A stretch of 64,000 bases of DNA from a virus. The stretch spans positions 1-64,000 of IMG/VR virus record IMGVR_UViG_3300001533_003062; one strand, written 5' to 3'. A model generated the notes under the pieces. It searched no databases. It was not told the origin of the DNA and worked only from the letters and a program-made list of their open reading frames with translations. Numbering within the stretch: position 1 is the first letter of the stretch; each line of letters begins with the position of its first letter. Shown one piece after another: positions 9,997 to 18,069 of the stretch. The position numbers and the translations under genes were made by a program.

Positions 9997-10290
9997 TGAA
10001 CATAAGAAACATATTAGTCACATTAGATGTGTCCCAGGTACCTAGGTCCTGGTTAAAAGATGAAGCTCTAAAAAACATACCGCCCATATCAGACACATTA
10101 GATGTATCCCAAGTGCTTATATCTTAAAAGACGAGGCTCTGGAGAACATACTAGTCATATTAGTCACATTAGATGTGTCCCAGGTACTTAAATCTCTGTT
10201 GAAGGATGTAGCACCGTAAAACATGCACTTCATATTAGAAACATTAGAAGTGTCCCAAGTACTAAGGTCCTGGTTGAATGAGCTGCCTCC
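9776..10290 (-). repeat. Array of about eight 75-bp (25-residue) DUF285 repeats
   Basis: Successive units encode variants of [25 protein letters not shown], with a period of 25 residues or 75 bp. Near-identical DNA such as 'acattagatgtgtccca' recurs. The array covers the end of the 178-aa frame, the out-of-frame gap and the start of the 292-aa frame. Such arrays change length by recombination or slippage. Confidence 0.85.
9956..9987 (-). repeat. Perfect 16-bp tandem duplication causing a frameshift
   Basis: TCTCCGTTAAAAGACA occurs at 9956-9971 and again at 9972-9987 (plus-strand reading). Other units of the array have it once. It adds 16 nt (+1 mod 3). Together with the 4-nt loss at about 10123 it returns the gene to its original frame, for a net +12 nt. 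Confidence 0.9.
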
Positions 10291-10653
10291 TGTATAAACA
10301 AAAAACATATAACTCAAGTCAGACACCCTATTAGGCAAGAATTCAGGCACTGAAATTAAATTAGGACATGCCTCAAAAGCGTGACTCAAACCCACCAGTG
10401 AATTATCCCAACTAAGAACATCCGTTAGCGCTTCGTTAGAGTTATAGTTATAGTTGGAGATTATTGTTATACTGTAATCCCCCACAGATTGTATCTCTAT
10501 GTCATATACACCGTCCGAAGAATAAGTGTGGAACAAATTATTATCAACCGTCCCATCTTTCCAATCTACTACAAAAGAGCTACCTGTTAAATTCAACTCT
10601 ACCATAGTCCCAGTCATTAGGCTTGTGTCGTATCGGAGTATTAAATTAGCCAT
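10117..10653 (-). pseudogene. DUF285/BspA-repeat adhesin, N-terminal fragment of a frame-broken gene
   Basis: 178 aa. Residues 1-75 are a beta-rich N-terminal domain (MANLILRYDTSLMTG; DWKDGTVDNN..HTYSSDGVYDIEI, close to a PKD strand pattern). From about 105 come 25-residue DUF285 repeats ([36 protein letters not shown]). It stops at TAA 10119-10117, where the expected SFNGDIS has lost CGGA. Right after, another frame continues with intact repeats ([14 protein letters not shown] ... [18 protein letters not shown]). The start overlaps the upstream gene's stop by 8 nt (ATGGCTAA), so it is translationally coupled. It may still make a short repeat protein. Confidence 0.75.
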
Positions 10654-11710
10654 CTATTCCTAAACTCCTCTTATCTATCTCTAAAAGCTGACCTACCCAC
10701 TCATCCGAAATGTTAAGTCCAGCCTTAAATCTCCAATTATAGAGCTGAATACCCTGACCCGACTCATATAAATAAGGAGCCCATAGATTGCCTCCCCCAG
10801 GTCTCGAGGTCTCTCCGTGGGCTATGCTATATAAAAAACCGTCCGGTCCGAAACCATCTTCAACAGGTATCTCTATACCGTCCACTAAAAACCTCATAGT
10901 TCCGTCATTACTTACGCACATAAAAACCAAAGAATGCCAGTTATCGTCCGAAAAGTCTATCTTTTTTGTCTTATTTATGGCTTTTGTTTTTGCACCTTTA
11001 AATTCTAGCCTATAATCATTACCGTCCTTAAGTATTGAAAACTTAATAGAGTCCTCTGTATCTAAAACTATAGATTGCGGATCAGATACCACAAAAGGAT
11101 ACAAAGGGTTTCCGGACACACTAAATTGGGGCCTTCTGATCCAACCCATACATAAAAATTTATTGCACGTGTTATACCGTATAGGATCCCTTACCACAGA
11201 TTTGCTCTTACTATTTATATACGTCTCAGTGAAATCCCCAGGACCTGATATCACCACTTTTTGGGTAACACTAAAATACCCCCTAGAGGTATAGTCGTGT
11301 ATAGGTGAAAAATCATTAGAATTTACAGTATTATCTCCAAAATCCCAATCCCATGAATCTGCCAAATATCCTGAGGGTATCTCTGATTCATTTATAAATT
11401 GAACCGTATAACGGTCTGACTTCTTTGTTATTTCCGCCCTAAAATCAATTTTAAGACCCTTTATTAATTCAGGTTCTATCTCAACATGTGAATTACCGGA
11501 TGCACCTATTACCGTGAGAGCTACTGTGTGTACCCCGTAAGATCTATAGGTGTGCGTGGGATTCCTTAAAGTGCTAGTTTCGCCGTCTCCAAATTGCCAT
11601 AAAAACCCCACTATATCTTCATCATATAAAAGGTTAACGGCATTAAAGCTAACTTTAAAGGGTACCCTACCAAAGTACGTATCCGCATAAATATTAGCAG
11701 ATATTGCCAT
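10646..11710 (-). CDS. Fibre/adhesin protein: two PKD domains plus LamG-like domain
   Basis: 354 aa. PKD domain 1 spans residues 5-78 (FLWQFGDGETS, NPTHTYRSYGVHTVALTV). PKD domain 2 spans 85-168 (WDWDFGDNTVN, HDYTSRGYFSVTQKVV). Residues about 180-345 form a concanavalin/LamG-like beta-sandwich (ILKDGNDYRLEF, DNWHSLVFMCVSNDGTMRFLVDGIEI). Such lectin-like folds commonly bind carbohydrate. There is no signal peptide, as expected for a virion protein. The preceding gap (11711-11812) has GGAG close to the ATG. It lies in the adhesin cassette and overlaps the DUF285 gene by 8 nt. Receptor binding is inferred from domain content. Confidence 0.8.
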   Translation of the reverse strand: MAISANIYADTYFGRVPFKVSFNAVNLLYDEDIVGFLWQFGDGETSTLRNPTHTYRSYGVHTVALTVIGASGNSHVEIEPELIKGLKIDFRAEITKKSDRYTVQFINESEIPSGYLADSWDWDFGDNTVNSNDFSPIHDYTSRGYFSVTQKVVISGPGDFTETYINSKSKSVVRDPIRYNTCNKFLCMGWIRRPQFSVSGNPLYPFVVSDPQSIVLDTEDSIKFSILKDGNDYRLEFKGAKTKAINKTKKIDFSDDNWHSLVFMCVSNDGTMRFLVDGIEIPVEDGFGPDGFLYSIAHGETSRPGGGNLWAPYLYESGQGIQLYNWRFKAGLNISDEWVGQLLEIDKRSLGIDG

Positions 11711-11812
11711 ATAGTATCTCCGATTTAAAATTATACAGCTAATAATAGATAGTACATATTAAGAGATAATTGCAATATCTAGGGGCAATAAATCAGATTG
11801 AGAGGAGGCAAA

Positions 11813-12469
11813 CTAAGGAGAGTCCAAAAATGCCGCCCGACCTCTTAAACTATTAAAGTAGTCTACAAGATGGGTGTCTTCTTTCCATATCTTTAAGTCA
11901 TCTATTATATAGGAGCTATTCGGAGCTATCTTAAAAAATCCCGTGGGGATATCTATTAGGATAGGTATATGGCTCGTTGTTATGTGCTTCTTATGTCTTC
12001 TTCCACTACCGTGAGTACCTACGTAGAACCTATCTTCCTCTACGTGATACTCTATAAACATCCATTTATTAGTTAGAAGTATCTTTTCCTCTGTTATCTT
12101 TTTATTGCCCGGAGTCTCGAAGACTAATTTACCGTCTGCATCTATATAAAATTTCCAGTAAGCCCCTGTCCTCTCTTTAGACTCCGCTATAACTAACTTA
12201 GTATCCTCTATATTTTCATTGACGTATATTACTTTTTCTTTACGGACGTATCCCTGTGAAGAACCGTCTCCTAGTATTAAGGATACTGAATAAACCCCGG
12301 GATTCTTGTATGTATGAGACACCGTAGCTTCATTACCGTCTAAACTTTCTCCATCACCGAATACCCATTTTCTGTATGTATAAGGTCCCCCCGAAGTAAT
12401 GTCTGTAAAATCTACTGCGTGAGGGGCAAGCCCTACTCTATCCGTATATGTGAAATCTACGTTTACCAT
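11813..12469 (-). CDS. Fibre/adhesin protein: PKD plus LamG-like domain
   Basis: 218 aa. Residues 3-85 are a PKD domain (YRKWVFGDGESLDG, VSHTYKNPGVYSVSLILGDG). Residues about 91-210 form a LamG/concanavalin-like sandwich (YWKFYIDADGKLVFETPG, NKWMFIEYHVEEDRFYVGTH, SSYIIDDLKIWKED). This is the same architecture as the 354-aa protein with one PKD domain fewer. The gene starts 15 nt after the collagen/PKD gene and is followed by a 102-nt gap containing only AT-rich DNA and the next ribosome binding site. It is probably a small receptor-binding or decoration protein; which structure carries it is unknown. Confidence 0.78.
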   Translation of the reverse strand: MVNVDFTYTDRVGLAPHAVDFTDITSGGPYTYRKWVFGDGESLDGNEATVSHTYKNPGVYSVSLILGDGSSQGYVRKEKVIYVNENIEDTKLVIAESKERTGAYWKFYIDADGKLVFETPGNKKITEEKILLTNKWMFIEYHVEEDRFYVGTHGSGRRHKKHITTSHIPILIDIPTGFFKIAPNSSYIIDDLKIWKEDTHLVDYFNSLRGRAAFLDSP

Positions 12470-12484
12470 CTTTACCTCTTATAA

Positions 12485-13573
12485 TTACGGACCTATAACA
12501 TCTATTTCTTCATATCTGTATGACTCACCGTTTTCATTACTAACCTTTAGAGATACCACATAGGAGCCAGCTGTAAGATAAGTATGACTAGGATTACGCT
12601 CTACCGAAGTAAAGCCGTCTCCAAAATCCCATAGCCACTCTTTAGGAAAAAGAATAGATTCATCTATAAAAAAAACTTTCAAATTATCTGATACGACCGA
12701 GAAAAGAGCTCTAGGCCTCTGATTGAACCTTAACCAACAAGATATAGCGCCTGAGAAGGGAAGATACTGATCTTCTCTATACTCCGAGATACCTCCCGCA
12801 TAAGTAACCTCATGTGCAGAACCTACTACACCTATAGTTTTTTGAAATTTAGAATCCTGTATACCGGTAACAGGTTCCGATCCGCCTATCCACCCTGTAT
12901 AACCCCCAGTATCATCCGCATAAAAAGTACAGTCTCTCTCATAAGGGCTATTATCTATTACACCCTTTCTATTGCTTTCAAACCCAACATCTAATAGATA
13001 GGTATAATCAGGACCTAAGCCAGTCGTACCCTGGATACCCTGATAGCCGTCAAGGCCTATTCCGGTGATACCCTGGTAACCCGTCTCTCCCCGTACACCT
13101 ACGGGGCCCGTCAGACCTTGATAACCTTGAGGACCTGTTATGCCCGGATAACCCTGAAGGCCTTGTGAGCCCTTAACTCCCTGGATAAAGTCCGTAGTCA
13201 CCGTAAAAGTCGCCATCTCTGAAAACTCCCTGAACTCGACTACTATGAAACTTCCCAATTCCTGCTTTAAAAGAAACTGGGATATAGGAAACACATTAGG
13301 CTTAGCCTCTGTATTTACAAAATCTACCCTATTTTTGTATTTACCTAATTGATCGAATATAAAGTTACCATCTGATACATCATAATAGACATTAACTACC
13401 GAGTACATATCCTTATCCACAGGCAGCTCAAAAAAGTTATTTTTGAATAAGGGAATCTCTAGATTATTCAGGCTCAACACCCTATTATTATATAATAGGT
13501 TACCCAGACTCACAGTATAGGCTATACCATAAGGTCCTTGCTTTACGGATATCTTGTTATTACTTTTTCCCAC
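12485..13573 (-). CDS. Collagen-like fibre protein with lectin-like remnant and PKD domain
   Basis: 362 aa. Residues 1-128 form an N-terminal domain ending TFTVTTDFI. Collagen-like Gly-X-Y triplets cover 131-187 (GLQGYPGITGPQGYQGLTG). Residues about 195-285 resemble the first half of a LamG-like domain (LLDVGFESNRKGVIDNSPYE, FSGAISCWLRF). A PKD domain covers 288-355 (WLWDFGDGFTS, NPSHTYLTAGSYVVSL). The lectin fold appears to stop where the PKD begins, as if modules had been joined by recombination. It is the first of the small-fibre genes after the 1491-aa baseplate protein (6-nt gap), so it may connect to the baseplate. Confidence 0.8.
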   Translation of the reverse strand: MGKSNNKISVKQGPYGIAYTVSLGNLLYNNRVLSLNNLEIPLFKNNFFELPVDKDMYSVVNVYYDVSDGNFIFDQLGKYKNRVDFVNTEAKPNVFPISQFLLKQELGSFIVVEFREFSEMATFTVTTDFIQGVKGSQGLQGYPGITGPQGYQGLTGPVGVRGETGYQGITGIGLDGYQGIQGTTGLGPDYTYLLDVGFESNRKGVIDNSPYERDCTFYADDTGGYTGWIGGSEPVTGIQDSKFQKTIGVVGSAHEVTYAGGISEYREDQYLPFSGAISCWLRFNQRPRALFSVVSDNLKVFFIDESILFPKEWLWDFGDGFTSVERNPSHTYLTAGSYVVSLKVSNENGESYRYEEIDVIGP

Positions 13574-13579
13574 TTTTAC

Positions 13580-16500
13580 CTAAACTCTTACTAAGGGCCT
13601 GTTATTTAATTTATATATAGAAATAGCAGTCTCAGGTATCTCTCCTATTTCTTCTGTAGTATATGTCTCTAGCTCCTCATAATATCCAGTGACATTATCC
13701 GCCCGGGATTTATAAACCTTTGAAAATAAGATAAGAACGAGTTCCCCTCTAACAAAAGGTTTTACCATGTCGGACCTTACCCTTCCTAACATAGGTATAA
13801 AAACTTTCCTGGGGGTGCTGTTGGTTAGGGCCTCACACTGGAATACTATATCTTCCGAAGCCTTACCATAAAAGGGTCTACCGAGCCTATCTCCGACATT
13901 ATTTGGTTCTGATAAGGTTAACTCTCCACCAAATTTTCGAGATATAATCGCGGGCATTTTCACAAAACCCGAATTTATACTAAAATTGCTAAAGTCTAAA
14001 TCATCTACATTAGAGAAAATATTATCGCTTTTAACATCGTCGTCATTCACAGCTATATGCTGCACAGGTATCTCATAAGGCAAGCCTTTGATCAAAGGAT
14101 CAGCACCCGTACCTAGGTTAGATATATAGACAAAATCCTCACTCTTAACTATATCTACATATAGCTTACTGGGCAGTCCTCTTACCGACTGGTAAGAGAT
14201 ATAATTATAGTAAACATCCAACTCAGAACCTTCCCCCAATAAGGGAAGCGTATTCAATTTCACTAGAATAGGTACTAAAATATTACCCGATAATGCGTAA
14301 TTCTTCACGTCTAGATTTATCCTTACTATGCTCGTCCCCAAACCTTCTATAGAGGACACCGGCAATACCTTATAAAAATCTTCCGAAGTCGCCTTATTCC
14401 ATATATACCATTGATTATCATTGGGGCTCGTCCTAAAAGTGCCCAAACCTAATACAACACCTCCCTCTAGGCCCCTAACTACGCTACCCACCTCTAAATC
14501 AATAGTTACAGAGGTTGCAGCATCTCCATCGTTTATTACTAAGGGATAAAGCACTGAAGTATAGAGACCCTCTATACCTCTTGAAGATGAATTATAGTTA
14601 CCGACGAAAGGGGTTCTTTGCGCTTGAGCGTTCTCACCCTTATTTGATACAGTGACATTTAGGTCCGTATTTACTGTCTGAAAATCACCTGTTCCAGTAT
14701 ACCCAAAGACCGTAGGGTCTGTAGTCACATCCAAAACTACTTCAATTATGGAATTTTCAGGTATTCTGAAAGCCTCATCCAAGTATATGACTATATTATC
14801 TTTATTGTACGTCCCGTCATCGTTTCGTTCTCGGTCTCTTATTACCATCCCAGAGTCAAAGTTAGAAGCTAATTTATACTCCGAACCGTTGATATTTTTT
14901 ATCTCAGAAACCCCGAATACGAAATAACCATTAATATTTTTAGGTACTCTAATAATATTAGTAGAAACTGACTGGTTGTAAAAATAGTGATACCTAACTA
15001 GAGTACTTCTATTCTGCTGATTTTCAAATTTTCTTACACTCTTCCTATAATCAGTAGAATTTTTATTTTCAGTCCCAGCATAAGAGTACAATAAACGATC
15101 ATCTATAGTATTCAGTATAGAAAGGGCTGAGTAGGTCTCCACATAATCCGGATAACCTGTTACTCTTTCTTCTATAGATTCTGATGATAAGGAATTTAGG
15201 GTAGACTTTATACCTTTGAAATAATAAACATTATTTAGGCTACCAACGTCCGCATTGTACCTTACCGAAAGGGGCCTACTAGGAACTTTTCTGAGACCTA
15301 CTCCACCGTAATCTATATACGTCGCCCTCAACCTAATAGTATCTGTGGCGCCTTCCCCGAAGTTAGTGAGAAGGGCATCCTCAGAAACTATAAAAGAAAC
15401 TGTTTTAGTACCTAAACCCTTAAACTCTCCCGAAACTACCCCTATTTCCGTATAAGGGTCCTCACCCTCTGCTAAAGGCTGCTCTTTTCTTATAACTCTG
15501 CTAGCGCTGTAAAAAGATGAGTCATTGTGATATAGGCCACTATCAAGAGTGCAAAAAGTTAAGTCATCCTCCGTGGGTATTATAGCAGGATCCAATATCT
15601 TATCTATCGTTACTAATTTAGCCCTAGAGCTAACAAGGCCCCTGACTACTGATTGTATACCAACAGTACCCGTATAAGTATCAACATTCATCAAGGTAGA
15701 ACCATACTGGGCGCCTCTTTCGTCTCGATCGCTAAGATTTGTGCTAAGAGTGTTAGAAAGTAATTTATCTAGATTATTCTCTAATAATCTACTATAAGAT
15801 TTAACATTAACAAGCTTCCTCAAATCTATGATTTCGTCACTTGTGACCTCTTCGTAAAAGGATCCATCGGGCCTAACTGAATTAAGCTCGTAAAAAGTAG
15901 ATCCATTAATATTTGTGTCTTTATCGAATGGGGAAGAATTTTTCCTATTTATAATAAACATAGGTATAGCCCAGGAGTAACCATCAACGGTATTCCGGCA
16001 CCGCGCTCGCCACAGACCATAGTCACCGTTTTCAGTGCCCATATTTATATAATTGTATTCCCCGGCTTGTAGCTCACCTGAATTAGGTCCAAGACTATAA
16101 ACAAAGTTCTCCCCTAAACCTGAATCCGGGTGATCAAAAGGATTTATCCCATCTACTATTCTTATCCTATACTGTATCTGAACCCTTTGAGTAGTCTCTA
16201 CACCTACATTAGGATCGACGATATTGTCCGGTAAAAAACTCTCAGCTTCGGACAGCACATTCCCCTCAGGATATATCCTACCAGAAGACCAAGAAACCAA
16301 GTCCGTACCCTGTAATTCGCCTACAGGGCCCTCTAATGTATCTTTATATTTGATAATAGAACCTATAGAGCCCGAAATCCAACCATTACTAATATCTATA
16401 AATGAGGAGCCTCTAAAATCATAGCCCTTACCTATATCTGATATTTCCCATTTTGCACCACTATTACCCGAGACAAGTATAGTACCTTTGTCTCCTACTA

Positions 16501-18055
16501 TCCAAGCTTTATCTTCCACAGAAAAATTAATAGCAACAGTATCTGCGCCAGAAATAACACCCGCCGTAGGTTTTATATCTTTTGTCAAATCAGCTGATAT
16601 ATACCCTAAGGTCGTATTAAAAACTCGCGCCTCTATTCTATTAGGGGCGTTTATGTCACTCGCTAAATAGGGGCTTCTTATGCTATTTATAGCATTCATT
16701 AAGGATTCAGAATCCGAATATAAATTAAGGTTCAGCACATTTTGGTATGTTATACCGTCAGAGGATCCCTTATACTTAAGAACTAAGGAATTCGGGTATT
16801 CTGGTGGAGATATAGCATAACTAGCATTATTGAAAAAACCCTCAGAACCCTCATATATCTTAATAGAAAACTGTACTGGGAATTTATTCACTAAAGAGAT
16901 GCTATTTAAATTTATCTCTTTAGCGGGATAAATATCTTGCAACGATGAAAACTTATCTCCATTAACTACCCTATTTGAAACATTAGCCCAGTTGAAACCA
17001 CTATCCGCAGTTTTCAGGATCAAACCTTTATCACCTACAATAAGACCGTCGTTGTAATTATAAAAAGCTATTGAATTTAAATTACTTGTTACGAGGGCCT
17101 CTGTGCTGGGATCTACTACTTTTTGCCTCACCCAAGTTAATCCGCCGTCTCTGGTTATCACTAAGATTCCTTTAGCACCCACAGCCCAACCTAGTGCAGA
17201 ATCTATAAAGAAAACAGAATTTAAGTTATCTACGACATTAGAGGACTTACTAGATACGGTAAAAGTTTCGCCGTCCGTAGACCTTAAAATAGTACCATTA
17301 TCTCCCACAATTACTACGGTATTACTGTTTATTATAAAGATACTATTAAGTTTGTCCTGGAGGTCGTTATCTAGGATATACCAATTACCTCCCCCATCAA
17401 TGGTCTTTATAATGTAACCTTTATCGCCTACGGCATAGCCTATAGCTCTATTATAGAATTTTACGGCATTGAAATTGACTTTTACGGGCGTATCCTGACT
17501 GACCCAGCTGGACCCCCCGTCGATAGTGCTAAGTATAACACCATTATTTCCCACAGCCCAGCCCACATCAGAATCCAACATGTGTATGTCTTTTATGTCG
17601 CTTATTTTAGAGATATCCTGAGGTTTAGAAAAAGCGCTTCCACCTTCCGAGGTAATCAGAGACCTCCACACCTCTAGGAAAACGCCGTCTACCCTAGACC
17701 CGGACTTTAGTTCGAAATCTTCCAAATTTATCTTATTAAGATGCTTTATAGGGGTACCCGTATTCGTCACGTATATAGGCCACCCATTTACCAGAGCCAC
17801 TTCAGGCTTTGTCCCCTCAGGATTCTGGGTCATAAAACTATTGCTAAGATCTTTAGAAGTATAGTGGGGCCTATAGCTCAACCATCCCGAGGGTAAATCC
17901 GCCGTTACCTTCTGAGAAAAAATATTGTTTAGTTCTTGAGCTAAATTAAGTTCAGAATCTAAAGGAGGATTACCTTTTTTAAAAACAACTTTATCGAAGG
18001 CGTAACTCAAGCTATCTAATTGAGATGCTACGTTTTCTAAAATATTCTTTGCCAT
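13580..18055 (-). CDS. Large baseplate-region protein with inserted YCF48/BNR-type propeller
   Basis: 1491 aa. Residues 1-135 and from about 610 onward resemble a phage baseplate/tail family (DUF4815-like): VDGVFLEVWRSL near 128, then IQYRIRIVDG near 630 and GLWRARCRNTVDGYSWAIPMF, with SVRYNADVG later. Between them, about 150-575, sit six or more YCF48/BNR-type blades (DVGWAVGNNGVILSTIDGGSSW, IGYAVGDKGYIIKTIDGGGNW, VVIVGDNGTILRSTDG). They include a non-propeller insert near 390-500 with a flagellar-hook-like 'SLMNAINS' strand. The gene follows baseplate J by 14 nt and precedes the fibre cassette by 6 nt, as expected for a protein linking wedges to fibres. The family assignment is from memory of motifs, so moderate. 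Confidence 0.7.
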   Translation of the reverse strand: MAKNILENVASQLDSLSYAFDKVVFKKGNPPLDSELNLAQELNNIFSQKVTADLPSGWLSYRPHYTSKDLSNSFMTQNPEGTKPEVALVNGWPIYVTNTGTPIKHLNKINLEDFELKSGSRVDGVFLEVWRSLITSEGGSAFSKPQDISKISDIKDIHMLDSDVGWAVGNNGVILSTIDGGSSWVSQDTPVKVNFNAVKFYNRAIGYAVGDKGYIIKTIDGGGNWYILDNDLQDKLNSIFIINSNTVVIVGDNGTILRSTDGETFTVSSKSSNVVDNLNSVFFIDSALGWAVGAKGILVITRDGGLTWVRQKVVDPSTEALVTSNLNSIAFYNYNDGLIVGDKGLILKTADSGFNWANVSNRVVNGDKFSSLQDIYPAKEINLNSISLVNKFPVQFSIKIYEGSEGFFNNASYAISPPEYPNSLVLKYKGSSDGITYQNVLNLNLYSDSESLMNAINSIRSPYLASDINAPNRIEARVFNTTLGYISADLTKDIKPTAGVISGADTVAINFSVEDKAWIVGDKGTILVSGNSGAKWEISDIGKGYDFRGSSFIDISNGWISGSIGSIIKYKDTLEGPVGELQGTDLVSWSSGRIYPEGNVLSEAESFLPDNIVDPNVGVETTQRVQIQYRIRIVDGINPFDHPDSGLGENFVYSLGPNSGELQAGEYNYINMGTENGDYGLWRARCRNTVDGYSWAIPMFIINRKNSSPFDKDTNINGSTFYELNSVRPDGSFYEEVTSDEIIDLRKLVNVKSYSRLLENNLDKLLSNTLSTNLSDRDERGAQYGSTLMNVDTYTGTVGIQSVVRGLVSSRAKLVTIDKILDPAIIPTEDDLTFCTLDSGLYHNDSSFYSASRVIRKEQPLAEGEDPYTEIGVVSGEFKGLGTKTVSFIVSEDALLTNFGEGATDTIRLRATYIDYGGVGLRKVPSRPLSVRYNADVGSLNNVYYFKGIKSTLNSLSSESIEERVTGYPDYVETYSALSILNTIDDRLLYSYAGTENKNSTDYRKSVRKFENQQNRSTLVRYHYFYNQSVSTNIIRVPKNINGYFVFGVSEIKNINGSEYKLASNFDSGMVIRDRERNDDGTYNKDNIVIYLDEAFRIPENSIIEVVLDVTTDPTVFGYTGTGDFQTVNTDLNVTVSNKGENAQAQRTPFVGNYNSSSRGIEGLYTSVLYPLVINDGDAATSVTIDLEVGSVVRGLEGGVVLGLGTFRTSPNDNQWYIWNKATSEDFYKVLPVSSIEGLGTSIVRINLDVKNYALSGNILVPILVKLNTLPLLGEGSELDVYYNYISYQSVRGLPSKLYVDIVKSEDFVYISNLGTGADPLIKGLPYEIPVQHIAVNDDDVKSDNIFSNVDDLDFSNFSINSGFVKMPAIISRKFGGELTLSEPNNVGDRLGRPFYGKASEDIVFQCEALTNSTPRKVFIPMLGRVRSDMVKPFVRGELVLILFSKVYKSRADNVTGYYEELETYTTEEIGEIPETAISIYKLNNRPLVRV

Positions 18056-18069
18056 TTTATATTTCCTTT

